The notes beneath the pieces were generated by a model, which was not told the DNA's origin, searched no databases, and saw only the letters and a list, made by a program, of their open reading frames with translations. A DNA stretch of 64,000 nt from the IMG/VR virus record IMGVR_UViG_3300027969_003137, positions 23,519 through 87,518 of that record; one strand, written 5' to 3'. Position 1 is the first letter of the stretch; each line of letters begins with the position of its first letter. The translations under genes were made by a program, and so were the position numbers. The stretch is from a virus. Of this stretch, positions 7,862-16,083 are shown in pieces.

Positions 7862-8187
7862 AAGCACAGACACCTGCTGAGGGAATTTTAAAGACCAACG
7901 ACTGGGGAGACAGTCGTGCCTATCATGTAGTATGCGAGTGTGGCAGTCCAGACTGTTCTCATAACCTATGGGTCGAGGCAGACGACACCGGCGTGGCTGT
8001 AATAGTCTACACAACCGTTCGGTCTAACTTTTGGTCTAAGCGTCGGTGGACTCACCTTTGGACCTTGCTCACCAAAGGCTATGTAGACTTTGAAGGCAGT
8101 ATTCATCTAAAAGAACAAACAGCATTAAACTACGCAGAAACTCTCAAATTGGCAATCAAAGATGTTAAAGATTTCAAAAAGCCCTAA
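7858..8187 (+). CDS. conserved hypothetical protein with Cys/His cluster
   Basis: The protein has 109 residues. The segment VVCECGSPDCSHNLWVE (about residues 24-40) has three cysteines and a histidine that could bind a metal. It is followed by beta-rich sequence with VIVYTTVRSNFW and a helical C-terminus. It is translationally coupled to the gene before it. I recall close relatives in other T4-like phages, but no function is known. Confidence 0.65.
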   Translation: MKAQTPAEGILKTNDWGDSRAYHVVCECGSPDCSHNLWVEADDTGVAVIVYTTVRSNFWSKRRWTHLWTLLTKGYVDFEGSIHLKEQTALNYAETLKLAIKDVKDFKKP

Positions 8188-8191
8188 CCGA

Positions 8192-8710
8192 ATGACCTTT
8201 CAACAAGAACGTTCTGAAAAGCGATTGGAAGATCCCGCTATCACTGAAGAACAACGAGTCAACGCACAGGCCTATGTTGACATGTGGGCCGATTGGCGGG
8301 CCGAAGCCGATTCACGAGAACTCACCCCCGAGTGGCAGGAAAACAACATGGAGTACGATCTCCGTACCTGCGAACTGATGTTAAATAAAGTTCGAAGCAG
8401 TGATACCTATGCTCAAAACTTATATGCGGCCATGTGCAATAGACAATTTCAAAAATTGGATCTCATGCCTGTTCTCAAAGACGAGCGATGGAGTGCCAGT
8501 TGGCGTAGTGCCGGTGGAATAATTGCCAATATGCGTGAGGAAGGTGATTACATTGATTGGTACTGCTCTGGCATCGGAGATGGTCTAGGCAATGGTGATC
8601 TAGATGGCACTAAAGGATATGTTCCAGAAAGTGTAGTCACTGATGAAATTCGTGAGGATCTAAAACAATTGGGTTGGATTGTTTTGGATATAGAAGATGA
8701 TGACCGTTAA
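8192..8710 (+). CDS. conserved hypothetical protein
   Basis: The protein has 172 residues from the ATG at 8192; the frame also opens at 8162 inside the preceding gene, and neither start has a good Shine-Dalgarno. The N-terminal half is charged and helical, while the second half carries a glycine-rich stretch (SAGGIIANMREEGDYIDWYC and GIGDGLGNGDLDG). A family common in T4-like phages, without known role. Confidence 0.6.
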   Translation: MTFQQERSEKRLEDPAITEEQRVNAQAYVDMWADWRAEADSRELTPEWQENNMEYDLRTCELMLNKVRSSDTYAQNLYAAMCNRQFQKLDLMPVLKDERWSASWRSAGGIIANMREEGDYIDWYCSGIGDGLGNGDLDGTKGYVPESVVTDEIREDLKQLGWIVLDIEDDDR

Positions 8711-8731
8711 GGAGGTTAGAAAGCAACCAAA

Positions 8732-8938
8732 ATGACATATATGCTATACGAAGTTTGGGCCGAAGATGAGGACGGCCATAATGAATTATTAGATACCACT
8801 GCTAGTCAAAAAGAAGCATTTGAAATAGCACAATCTAGTCTCAGCGACGGATATCTATCATCCACAGTTTATCAAGAAACTGATAATGGAGACCCAATCC
8901 TTATCAAAACTTTTCAAAATGACCCGCTTGACAACTAG
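8732..8938 (+). CDS. hypothetical small acidic protein
   Basis: This 68-residue acidic protein has an AAGGAGG ribosome site 18 nt upstream of the ATG, with secondary weak sites closer. Sequence suggests a small alpha/beta fold (YMLYEVWAEDEDG, then a helix). The -35 of the next promoter begins within its last codons, so this gene ends the operon started at 6663. Function unknown. Confidence 0.55.
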   Translation: MTYMLYEVWAEDEDGHNELLDTTASQKEAFEIAQSSLSDGYLSSTVYQETDNGDPILIKTFQNDPLDN

Positions 8939-8956
8939 ACAAAACGATGTTATAAT
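8928..8956 (+). promoter_or_regulatory. consensus sigma70 promoter TTGACA-17-TATAAT
   Basis: This is a second perfect match to both hexamers with a 17-nt spacer. The -35 overlaps the end of the upstream coding region. Initiation near 8963 leaves a 26-nt leader with AGGAG at 8977-8981 for the gene at 8989. Confidence 0.9.
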
Positions 8957-8988
8957 ATACATATTGTTTAATTAATAGGAGTGTGGCA

Positions 8989-10155
8989 ATGGCAACTAAG
9001 GCAAAACATCTAGCAGAAGCTCGTGCATCTAAAGGCAAAGACTATTCTCCAAAGTGGGACGGTCACGAAGCTTGGGATACTAATCAGTTCCTGCGTCAGT
9101 TCCATATTGCCATGAGCTGGTATCGTTTAGAGTCTAGTGGTAAAGAACTCAAACCCAAAGTGATCAATTGGATGAGTGCTAACGGCTACACCAAAGATCA
9201 AATTGCTGAATTTAAGAAAACCAAAGACAATCGCTGTGGTACAACTGTAGGTGCAATTGCTGCCTGTTTGTTAAAAGGTATGCCACCTGTTCGTGCAGAC
9301 TTTAACGACGGTCGTAGTTCAGCTGTTTGGTTAGGCCAAGCCATTGCCAAGATTGTCAGTGAAGGCAAAGATGACACAGATGACAGCGAAGAAGTAGAAG
9401 TTAAACCCGCCGGCCCTGTTGTTAGTATTCAAGACCGGGTACGTGAAGCATCTTACAAGATGACTGAGGAAATTGAAACAGCCATTGAGGCGTTTCAAAC
9501 AGATCCAGAAACATTTGATCCCAAGGCATTCAAAGTTCTTAACTTACTTAAGGCCCATCAAGCCAAAGCAGCCCATGCTCGAGTTATTCGAGATTTTTAT
9601 GCTAGAGATTTAGATGAGCTAGTGGAAGCGGCCACAACTAAAGACGAACAACTTAAAGAAGCCTACAGTCATCTAAGCAAGATACAACTGCGTAAGATTA
9701 CAGCATTCTATCAAGAAATTGTCAGTGCCTGCGAGATGTTGGCACAAGAAGCCAAAGTCAACCGCAAGCCCAAGGCTAAAAAGGCTGTGCCTGCAGAGAA
9801 GATTATTGCCAAGCTCAAATACAAAAAAGCAGATGAGCCGCTTAAATTGGTGTCTATTAATCCTGCAGATATCCTAGGTGCTAAAGAACTGTGGACCTAC
9901 AATACCAAGAGCCGTAAGTTGGGCAAGTACTTGGCTGCTGAGTTCCAAGAACTTGGCGTCAAGGGTACCACAATTACAGGCTTTAACGAAGCAACATCTG
10001 TACAAAAGACACTGCGTAAACCAGCTGATCAGCTTAAAGAATTTAAGGCAGCAGGTAAAGTGGTGCTACGTAAATTCCTTGAAGATATCAATGCCGTCGA
10101 TACACGCATGAACGGGCGTATCAACGAAGACATAATTCTGTTAAAAATTGTCTAA
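8989..10155 (+). CDS. conserved phage hypothetical protein (388 residues)
   Basis: The start is the ATG at 8989, 7 nt after AGGAG; the GTG at 8983 is too close to it. The N-terminal 110 residues form a compact conserved region (KWDGHEAWDTNQFLRQF, DNRCGTTVGAIAACLLKG). The middle is long, helical and lysine/glutamate-rich, and the C-terminal part is again ordered. It is driven by its own consensus promoter and so probably made early in quantity. No enzymatic motif is visible. Homologs occur in other T4-like phages as far as I recall. Function unknown. Confidence 0.75.
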   Translation: MATKAKHLAEARASKGKDYSPKWDGHEAWDTNQFLRQFHIAMSWYRLESSGKELKPKVINWMSANGYTKDQIAEFKKTKDNRCGTTVGAIAACLLKGMPPVRADFNDGRSSAVWLGQAIAKIVSEGKDDTDDSEEVEVKPAGPVVSIQDRVREASYKMTEEIETAIEAFQTDPETFDPKAFKVLNLLKAHQAKAAHARVIRDFYARDLDELVEAATTKDEQLKEAYSHLSKIQLRKITAFYQEIVSACEMLAQEAKVNRKPKAKKAVPAEKIIAKLKYKKADEPLKLVSINPADILGAKELWTYNTKSRKLGKYLAAEFQELGVKGTTITGFNEATSVQKTLRKPADQLKEFKAAGKVVLRKFLEDINAVDTRMNGRINEDIILLKIV

Positions 10156-10172
10156 CGTTTAGATCGGAGTTT

Positions 10173-10180
10173 GATAAATA
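10173..10180 (+). promoter_or_regulatory. late promoter box GATAAATA, 5 nt before a start codon
   Basis: GATAAATACT matches the T4 late consensus TATAAATACT in 9 of 10 positions. The box ends 5 nt before the ATG at 10186, so a transcript starting at the usual distance would begin at or next to the start codon. Confidence 0.65.
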
Positions 10181-10185
10181 CTGGT

Positions 10186-11061
10186 ATGAACAATACCAAT
10201 ATCGATCAAACTCTAACAGATTTAAGCAGAGTTCTTAAAGAACTTGTTGATGCGGCCCACCAACCTGTTGCCCAAGAAATAACTCAATACTTAGAATTCC
10301 GTGCCCGCAAAGGTGAGGAAAACTTTGGAAAAGGCGTTATTTGGAGCGGTAATGGGTATACTAAACAGTTTGTATTCAACGGAAATCCTGATAGATTTTT
10401 CTCATCAGAAAGCATTGATCTAGATAAAGATCGACATCTTGCTATTGGTGGAACTGTTGTACTATCTAGTAAAGAGCTAGGTACATCAGTGACCAAAAGC
10501 AATTTACAAACTGTTGGTAGACTCAAGGGGTTGATTGTTGATGGTTCATTAAATATCAATCAATACCTGATTTATAACGGTACTACTGATCGATTAGGCC
10601 TAGGCACTGACGCACCCAATGCTGCTCTTAGTGTTGCAGAAAATGCCATTGAAGTTATGTTAGGTACTAACGATGCATTCCATGGAATGGTTGGTACATA
10701 CGCTAGTACAGATTTTGATATTGTCACTGATAATACCGCACGTATTTCAGTAAAGGCCAACGGCAATGTCGAGCTAGGCAATCCCAACCGAAATCCTATA
10801 CAGGTCAAGGTTAACGGAAAACTAAGCGTTGGTGTTGAGAATCCAGATCCTGCTGTTGATTTACATGTGGCAGGGGCTGTACGTTTCAGCGGTCATATTC
10901 ATATGTACGCAGGAGAACCTCCGCAAGAAGGTACCTATGCAGTAGGCGACATTATTTGGAATACCAATGCCAGAGTTGGTACAGGTGTAGGTTGGGTCTG
11001 TCTAAGAGCCGGTAGTCCAGGTGCGTGGTATCCATTTGGTGAGATCAAAGAAAGAGGCTAA
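10186..11061 (+). CDS. virion structural / tail-fibre-like protein
   Basis: The protein has 291 residues from the ATG at 10186; a TTG five codons upstream is in frame but lies inside the late box region. Repeated short beta segments (GGTVVLSSKELG, NGNVELGNPNRNP, NGKLSVGVENPDPAVDLHV) resemble triple-stranded fibre proteins in which calculated features are hung on a coil. The C-terminus has a globular Gly/Trp-rich domain. A late promoter fits a structural gene. Which fibre it belongs to is unknown. Confidence 0.7.
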   Translation: MNNTNIDQTLTDLSRVLKELVDAAHQPVAQEITQYLEFRARKGEENFGKGVIWSGNGYTKQFVFNGNPDRFFSSESIDLDKDRHLAIGGTVVLSSKELGTSVTKSNLQTVGRLKGLIVDGSLNINQYLIYNGTTDRLGLGTDAPNAALSVAENAIEVMLGTNDAFHGMVGTYASTDFDIVTDNTARISVKANGNVELGNPNRNPIQVKVNGKLSVGVENPDPAVDLHVAGAVRFSGHIHMYAGEPPQEGTYAVGDIIWNTNARVGTGVGWVCLRAGSPGAWYPFGEIKERG

Positions 11062-11064
11062 ACT

Positions 11065-11697
11065 ATGGCCAACACGGCCCTTGTTATAGGCAACGGCGAA
11101 AGTCGTTTTCAAATCAACCTAAATGATTTTACAGACACACATGTTCTTGTAGGCTGCAATGCCATACATAGGGACTGTGTTGTTGATCATTTGATCTGTT
11201 GTGATCACAGAATGGTTAGAGAAGCATTAGAAAATCCCAGTACCGCAAACTCAACTATTCATGTTAGAGACAACTGGCATCACTATTTTAGAAAGATAGA
11301 AAAAAATAAAAACGTAAAACTTCTTCCCGACCTTCCCTATCAAGGAGATCTTCGTCCTGATAAAGCTATTCATTGGGGGTCTGGTCCGTATGCTGTTCTT
11401 GTTGCCTCACAATTAAATTTACCTACGGTATCACTTGTTGGTTTTGATTTATACGGTAGACAAGATGTTGTAAACAACATGTACAAGGGAACTAATAATT
11501 ATTCTCATCCAACCTCTAGTGCTGTGGATCCTAGCTATTGGATATACCAAATAGGAAAATTGTTTTCATTGTTTCCTAATACTCAATTTAATATCATCAA
11601 TACAGAAGGTTGGAAGATGCCCATAGAATGGCAATACGATAATGTTAAAAAAGAATCTATTGGGGTTGCATTACCTATAAATACCTTGTATAATTAA
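11065..11697 (+). CDS. Rossmann-like protein related to DUF115 or GT42 enzymes
   Basis: The 210-residue protein starts ALVIGNGESRFQINL and continues with VLVGCNAIHRD and HLICCDHRMVREA. This pattern (glycine loop, then a strand with a C/R-N motif, then a D-x-R strand) recalls DUF115/MptE-like proteins and the sialyltransferase family GT42. A later HWGSGPYAVLVASQLN helix and VSLVGFDLYG strand support a nucleotide-sugar or nucleotide binding fold. It sits 3 nt after a fibre-like gene and before the QueD-like and KdsA genes, so a sugar-transfer role is plausible but not shown. Confidence 0.6.
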   Translation: MANTALVIGNGESRFQINLNDFTDTHVLVGCNAIHRDCVVDHLICCDHRMVREALENPSTANSTIHVRDNWHHYFRKIEKNKNVKLLPDLPYQGDLRPDKAIHWGSGPYAVLVASQLNLPTVSLVGFDLYGRQDVVNNMYKGTNNYSHPTSSAVDPSYWIYQIGKLFSLFPNTQFNIINTEGWKMPIEWQYDNVKKESIGVALPINTLYN

Positions 11698-11796
11698 TCT
11701 ATACACACAGGCACAGCGGACTTTTTAACGTCATTCATCCCGCTATATAAACTCTGCATGTCGTCAAACTTGCTACCTTAATAAAGGAGACTAGAG

Positions 11797-12246
11797 ATGG
11801 CAAAATTTTTCTCAACAAAACATTACGGACACAACATCGGTCTGTCGGCGGTATTCCGTCAACCCAACGCAGATCACAGTCACTGTCACTTGCTACATGG
11901 CTACAGTCTAGCGTTTACGTTCACATTTGGCTGTGACTCATTAGACAACAAAAACTGGGCAGTAGACTTTGGCGGGCTCAAACCACTCAAGGCATGGCTG
12001 GAAGATAACTTCGATCATAAATTAGCTTTGGATAAATCAGATCCGCACTTGGCCAAGTTTCAAGAACTAGAAGCATTGGATCTAGCAGAGATTAGAATAT
12101 TTGATGGTGTAGGTGCAGAGAAGTTTGCCGAACATGCCTTTAACTTTGCTGATCAATTAATTCGAGAAAAGACCAACAATCGTTGCTATTGTGTTCGAGT
12201 TGAATGTGCCGAGCACGGTGCTAACTCCGCAATATACGAAGCCTAA
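11797..12246 (+). CDS. queD: 6-pyruvoyl-tetrahydropterin synthase / QueD-like protein
   Basis: This 149-residue protein belongs to the PTPS/QueD family, whose bacterial members make 6-carboxy-tetrahydropterin, the second step of 7-deazaguanine (queuosine) synthesis. Family blocks are visible: FSTKHYGH near the N-terminus, SHCHLLHGYS (catalytic-type Cys30, His34), VDFGGLK, FDHKLALD and ECAEHGANSAIYE. The HGH usually completing the zinc site reads HGY here, so the third zinc ligand is replaced (Tyr36). AAGGAG lies 8 nt before the ATG. The 99-nt gap upstream holds a weak AGCGG/CCGCT inverted repeat and a TATATA, but no clear promoter. Confidence 0.8.
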   Translation: MAKFFSTKHYGHNIGLSAVFRQPNADHSHCHLLHGYSLAFTFTFGCDSLDNKNWAVDFGGLKPLKAWLEDNFDHKLALDKSDPHLAKFQELEALDLAEIRIFDGVGAEKFAEHAFNFADQLIREKTNNRCYCVRVECAEHGANSAIYEA

Positions 12247-12250
12247 CACA

Positions 12251-12280
12251 ATGTACGCATAAATAATAATATGCGTACAT
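12251..12280 (+). repeat. perfect 10-bp inverted repeat around the kdsA start, with late box in the spacer
   Basis: ATGTACGCAT (12251-12260) and ATGCGTACAT (12271-12280) are exact reverse complements separated by 10 nt. The right arm contains the kdsA start codon. A CATAAATA late-type box (12258-12265) overlaps the left arm and spacer. The element could be an operator, or an mRNA hairpin if transcription starts upstream. Confidence 0.8.
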
Positions 12281-13104
12281 TTAACATTAACCAACTTACC
12301 ATCGGTAACAAACTACCCTTTGTTCTTATTGCTGGCCCGTGTCAAATAGAAAGTCAGGATCATGCCGAGGCAACCTGTGCCAGACTGATTGCTATTACAG
12401 CATTACTTGGTATTCCTCTGATATACAAAAGCAGTTTTGATAAAGCCAATCGTTCTAGTATTAGCACTAAACGAGGTGTCGGTATTACAGAAGGTCTTGA
12501 CATTCTCAATGCTATCAAGCATACTTTCGGAGTGCCTGTTTTAACAGATATTCACGAATCGTGGCAGGCAAAAGAATGTGCAGACGCTGGTATTGACATA
12601 TTACAAATCCCTGCATTCCTTTGCAGACAAACTGATTTATTATTAGCCGCTGGAGAAACCGGATGTGCTATCAATGTCAAGAAAGGGCAGTTTCTTGCTC
12701 CTCACGATATGAAGAACGTTGCTGCAAAGATTGCGTCAACTGGTAATGAACGTATTATGTTATGCGAAAGAGGATACACTCATGGATATAATAATCTTGT
12801 TGTTGATATGCGTAGTTTACCCATTATGGCAGGCACCGGGTATCCAGTGGTCTTTGATGCCACACATTCTGTTCAGCAGCCAGGGGGATTGGGCACAGTC
12901 TCCGGAGGGGATCGCACTATGGTCCCGTACCTCGCGAGGGCAGCAGTGGCCACCGGATGCGTAAGTGCTGTGTTCATGGAATGTCATGAAGATCCAGATA
13001 ACGCACCCAGCGACGGTCCTAACATGATCAAATTAGACGACCTCAGCGATATTTTAAAAGACCTAATAGCCATCGATGAAATTGTCAAAAGAAAATCTCA
13101 CTAA
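12271..13104 (+). CDS. kdsA: 3-deoxy-D-manno-octulosonate 8-phosphate synthase
   Basis: KdsA (277 residues) condenses arabinose 5-phosphate with phosphoenolpyruvate to KDO-8-phosphate for the LPS inner core. Alignment by eye with the bacterial enzyme is continuous: [63 protein letters not shown] and a DGP motif near the end. The N-terminal motif is AGPCQIES with Cys24, the mark of the metal-dependent class (the E. coli enzyme has Asn there). Length is normal. There is no Shine-Dalgarno; the late box ends 5 nt before the ATG. It overlaps the glycosyltransferase gene by 29 nt. Confidence 0.93.
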   Translation: MRTFNINQLTIGNKLPFVLIAGPCQIESQDHAEATCARLIAITALLGIPLIYKSSFDKANRSSISTKRGVGITEGLDILNAIKHTFGVPVLTDIHESWQAKECADAGIDILQIPAFLCRQTDLLLAAGETGCAINVKKGQFLAPHDMKNVAAKIASTGNERIMLCERGYTHGYNNLVVDMRSLPIMAGTGYPVVFDATHSVQQPGGLGTVSGGDRTMVPYLARAAVATGCVSAVFMECHEDPDNAPSDGPNMIKLDDLSDILKDLIAIDEIVKRKSH

Positions 13105-13900
13105 AGATCAGTGGCGCCACTATAAGAAATTTGGGTTTCCTCCTACAGAAATTAGTGTAGAGGAACCAATAGTTCAAGAACCTAAACCCATACCTTCTCA
13201 CACTGAAACAATTTCTGTGTTATGTGTACGGTTTGGCTGGCGATATGGTCGTGAATATGTTGAACGTCTACGCAACATGGTAGCTAGACATCTAACAGTA
13301 CCTTACGAATTTTATTGTTTAACTGACGATCAACATCCAATAGACGGTGTTATCAGCATTGTAAGACCTAATGAAGGCTATGCTAAAGGTTGGTGGCATA
13401 AAGTTCACATGTTCGATCCCAGGTTAAATCTTCGTGGAAGAGTTTTATATTTTGATTTGGATATTGTTATTCACAATAACATTGACAAGTTGGTATTAGG
13501 ATATGACCAAGAGTTTTTGGGCATTAGAGATTTCAACAGAAAATTTAATCCCCAATGGAATATTCTTAATAGTTCTGTTATGAGTTGGCCTGCAGGATTG
13601 CATCCGGATATCTTTACCGTATTCCAAACTAATCCCAAGCAGGCTCAAAAATTACACGGTGATCAAGATTGGATTTGGCAAGTGGCAAAAAGTCGTATAA
13701 CCTTTTGGCCTGAACGATGGATACAGAGCTACAAATGGGAAATCCGAGATAGAAACGAACTTACGTATAGTGGCGGTAAAAGACATTTTAAAGATATTCG
13801 CAGCCCAAAGATACATCCAGAGTGTTCGGTATGTGTATTCCACGGCGAACCAAAACCCGAAGATGTTAAAGACCCTTTTATTGTTGACAACTGGCAGTGA
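13076..13900 (+). CDS. glycosyltransferase (GT-A fold, DxD motif)
   Basis: The protein has 274 residues. After a roughly 40-residue linker it shows an [17 protein letters not shown] start, a [10 protein letters not shown] segment, and [15 protein letters not shown] with the DxD metal/nucleotide-sugar motif (about residues 126-128). [24 protein letters not shown] and a final [10 protein letters not shown] follow, as in GT8-like phage transferases. It presumably transfers a sugar from a nucleotide-sugar donor; the acceptor (LPS, virion protein or DNA) is unknown. Its start lies in the kdsA gene, suggesting coupled expression with KDO synthesis. Confidence 0.75.
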   Translation: MKLSKENLTKDQWRHYKKFGFPPTEISVEEPIVQEPKPIPSHTETISVLCVRFGWRYGREYVERLRNMVARHLTVPYEFYCLTDDQHPIDGVISIVRPNEGYAKGWWHKVHMFDPRLNLRGRVLYFDLDIVIHNNIDKLVLGYDQEFLGIRDFNRKFNPQWNILNSSVMSWPAGLHPDIFTVFQTNPKQAQKLHGDQDWIWQVAKSRITFWPERWIQSYKWEIRDRNELTYSGGKRHFKDIRSPKIHPECSVCVFHGEPKPEDVKDPFIVDNWQ

Positions 13901-13912
13901 TTGTGTTATACT
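13884..13912 (+). promoter_or_regulatory. sigma70 promoter TTGACA-17-TATACT, 6 nt before a start codon
   Basis: The -35 is consensus, the spacer is 17 nt and the -10 has one mismatch. The -10 ends 6 nt before the ATG at 13919, so the predicted start point coincides with the start codon. The -35 is flanked by a small TTGT/ACAA palindrome. Confidence 0.8.
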
Positions 13913-13918
13913 AGTAGT

Positions 13919-14212
13919 ATGACAAATACTATTACCCCCGAAGCGTTACGCACTCTTCTTCTTGAAAATGAGTGCATTGTTGAGTTTACCAAAGTGAATG
14001 GCGAGATTCGATCAATGCCCTGTACACTTAAAGCAGAGTTTATTCCTGATCCTGTCCCTGCCCCGCATTTCACTAATACAGACAATCCCATTGACTTGCC
14101 CAAAGTTAAAAAAGAAAACCCAGATGTTATGAATGTTTGGTGCCTAGATAAAAATGAATGGCGCAGTTTCCGTATTGCTAATGTTATTTCAGCGAAAGTA
14201 AAAAATGCCTAA
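13919..14212 (+). CDS. WYL_2 / Sm-like SH3 beta-barrel protein (DUF2693-type)
   Basis: The protein has 97 residues from the ATG at 13919; an upstream start in the same frame at 13901 would overlap the promoter -10. The pattern of a short N-terminal helix, a strand (CIVEFTKVNGEIRSMPCTL), a proline-rich loop and a final NVWCLDKNEWRSFRIANVISA strand pair fits the small WYL_2/SH3-like phage family. These are thought to bind nucleic acid, but no reaction is known. No Shine-Dalgarno is present, so translation may be leaderless. It overlaps the UV endonuclease gene by 8 nt. Confidence 0.65.
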   Translation: MTNTITPEALRTLLLENECIVEFTKVNGEIRSMPCTLKAEFIPDPVPAPHFTNTDNPIDLPKVKKENPDVMNVWCLDKNEWRSFRIANVISAKVKNA

Positions 14213-15242
14213 ACGTATCGGCTTTGCCTGCAAGTGGATCGATGGTCCCAATCAAATTAACGGGATCAAGCAAAAAGACAACTGTAAACAGTATAATACA
14301 GGGTCTACTACGGTATCTTGGTTAAATAGACAACAGAAAGAAACAGCCGAACAGAAGCTCTGGTCCCTGATGGAACAGAATATTGAAAGCTGTCGCTTAC
14401 TGGTTGAAAAGGTAGGTACACTTAATGAAAATCTTAGAATGGTACGACTCAGCAGCGATATCCTTCCTGTTTACACTGAGCCATCTTGGAGCTGGTTTTG
14501 GCGGCTTCCCGATGTTAGGGCATATTGCGAAAGAGGATTTGGACAAATCGGAGATGTGGCTCGTAAGGCTGATGTTCGGTTGTCTATGCACCCTGGCCAG
14601 TTTACTGTGCTTGCATCTGAGTCTGATGATATTGTAAATCGATCAATAGAGGAATTCGAATATCATGTGGACATGGCTAGATGGATGGGATATGGCAAAA
14701 CGTTTCAAGACTTTAAAATCAACGTTCATATCTCGGGTCGACGAGGCCCCAATGGAATACGTGCTGTTCTGGGCCGCTTGACGCCCGAGGCTCGTAATAC
14801 ACTCACAATCGAAAACGACGAAATGACCTGGGGTATTGAACACAGCCTTGAGCTAGTCAATGACTGTGCGTTGGTCATGGACATACATCATCATTGGATT
14901 AAAACTGGAGAATACATTGACCCATCTGACGACCGTGTTAAAAGGATTATTGATAGTTGGCGTGGTGTTCGCCCTACTTTACATTACAGTGTTTCACGGG
15001 AAGACTGTATTATTGACCATCCCGGACATATCCGCCCCGATCTTCCGTCCCTCTTAGAACAGGGCTACAAGAAACAAAAACTCAGAGCCCACTCAAACTT
15101 CTACTGGAACACAGCAGTGAATGAATGGGCACTGAGCTTTAGAGACGACTTTGATATGATGTGCGAAAGCAAGGCTAAGAATCTAGCCAGCTTTGCACTC
15201 TACGAACAAAGTCTTACGCAGCCGGCTTTGCTTTTGGCTTAG
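14205..15242 (+). CDS. uvdE: UV damage endonuclease UvdE/UvsE
   Basis: This 345-residue TIM-barrel endonuclease nicks 5' of cyclobutane dimers, 6-4 photoproducts and some other lesions in an ATP-independent repair route. Diagnostic motifs are in order: MVRLSSDILPVY, LSMHPGQFTVL, INVHISGRRGP, LTIENDE and LVMDIHHHW, with further HYSVSR and RAHSNFYW blocks. These supply the His/Glu/Asp ligands of the metal cluster. The length is normal. It shares an operon with the SH3-like gene. Its last 29 nt overlap the convergent minus-strand gene. Confidence 0.93.
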   Translation: MPKRIGFACKWIDGPNQINGIKQKDNCKQYNTGSTTVSWLNRQQKETAEQKLWSLMEQNIESCRLLVEKVGTLNENLRMVRLSSDILPVYTEPSWSWFWRLPDVRAYCERGFGQIGDVARKADVRLSMHPGQFTVLASESDDIVNRSIEEFEYHVDMARWMGYGKTFQDFKINVHISGRRGPNGIRAVLGRLTPEARNTLTIENDEMTWGIEHSLELVNDCALVMDIHHHWIKTGEYIDPSDDRVKRIIDSWRGVRPTLHYSVSREDCIIDHPGHIRPDLPSLLEQGYKKQKLRAHSNFYWNTAVNEWALSFRDDFDMMCESKAKNLASFALYEQSLTQPALLLA

Positions 15243-15480
15243 AAGGTGCTTTTGGCTTTGCAGTCTTTGGAGCAGCAGGCTTCTTGGCGAACTGTTGCTT
15301 TTTAGGTGCAGGCTTTTTAGCAGGTGCCTGAGCAACCACAGCCTCTGGTACAACTACCACTGCGTCAACTGCTGGTGCAGGTGATGCCTCTACAACTGGC
15401 ACTGTCTCAACTTTGTATGGTACTTCCGCAGCTTGTTCTGCTGGCTTACCACCAAATAGTTTCTTTAATAAACCGATCAT
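15214..15480 (-). CDS. Lys/Ala/Pro-rich basic small protein
   Basis: This 88-residue protein begins MIGLLKKLFGGKPAEQ, an amphipathic helix, passes through an Ala/Val/Pro-rich region, and ends in a very basic Lys/Ala/Pro tail like those of H1-type histones. A role in DNA binding or packaging is plausible. AAGGAG lies upstream of the ATG at 15480, and a minus-strand CATAAATA late box (15501-15508) lies 20 nt further on. It is convergent with uvdE and overlaps its 3' end. Confidence 0.65.
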   Translation of the reverse strand: MIGLLKKLFGGKPAEQAAEVPYKVETVPVVEASPAPAVDAVVVVPEAVVAQAPAKKPAPKKQQFAKKPAAPKTAKPKAPSKPKAKPAA

Positions 15481-15500
15481 ATTAAAATCTCCTTGTAGGT

Positions 15501-15517
15501 TATTTATGCGCTAAATA
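15501..15517. promoter_or_regulatory. divergent pair of late promoter boxes
   Basis: The minus strand reads CATAAATA at 15501-15508 and the plus strand reads CTAAATA at 15511-15517, only 2 nt apart. The first serves the basic protein at 15480 with a leader; the second ends 4 nt before the ATG of the superoxide dismutase at 15522. Confidence 0.55.
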
Positions 15518-15521
15518 TAGG

Positions 15522-16082
15522 ATGGCACTACATTTCATCAAATACCTACACGAAGATACTGATACCAGAGAGATAGTTCAAAACAAGTTGAGTTTTGGCA
15601 AAGAAGAGCTTGATCCTGTTATGAGTAAAGCTACTCTAGACTATCACTTTTCTGGGCTAGCTGCCAAGTACGTTGAAAGATACAATGCAGGTGAAGGCGA
15701 TGCTAAGTTTAATTATGGCGGTGCAATGCTGCATAATTTTTACTTTGGAAATCTAACTCCTCCTAGGGCTGCTAATAAGCCCACGGAAATGTCGGGTAAA
15801 CTGATTAACGATGTCTATGGCAGCTTTGATGCATTTAAAGAAGCTGTTGAAAAAGAAGCTATGGCTATTCAAGGTTCAGGTTGGGTGTATATGGACGTTG
15901 CGGGTAAACTGCATACCATACACAATCACGAATATGCTAAAGGAATGAAAATTGCTCTGTTAATAGATTGGTGGGAACATGCATGGGCACTGGACTACCA
16001 ACAGGACAAGGCCAAATACCTTTCAAATATTTGGCGTATCATCGACTGGTCTGTCGTGAACGACCGCTTAATAGGAGAATAA
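15522..16082 (+). CDS. Fe/Mn superoxide dismutase-like protein
   Basis: The 186-residue protein fits the iron/manganese superoxide dismutase family, which converts superoxide to peroxide and oxygen. Metal ligands can be placed: His42 in LDYHFSG, His71 in AMLHNFYF, and Asp149/His153 in IDWWEHAW. GSGWVYM is the conserved segment before the last ligands, and Tyr50 matches the active-site Tyr34. Odd points: the paired histidines after the first ligand (His30/His31 in E. coli) are Leu and Ala here, and DVWEHAY has become DWWEHAW. Activity or metal preference may therefore differ. No Shine-Dalgarno; the late box is 4 nt before the ATG. Confidence 0.85.
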   Translation: MALHFIKYLHEDTDTREIVQNKLSFGKEELDPVMSKATLDYHFSGLAAKYVERYNAGEGDAKFNYGGAMLHNFYFGNLTPPRAANKPTEMSGKLINDVYGSFDAFKEAVEKEAMAIQGSGWVYMDVAGKLHTIHNHEYAKGMKIALLIDWWEHAWALDYQQDKAKYLSNIWRIIDWSVVNDRLIGE

Positions 16083-16083
16083 C

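Noticed and set aside
10171-10185. TTG start for the 10186 gene
   Set aside because: It would place the start codon inside the late promoter box and too close to GGAG; the ATG 5 nt after the box follows the pattern of other genes.
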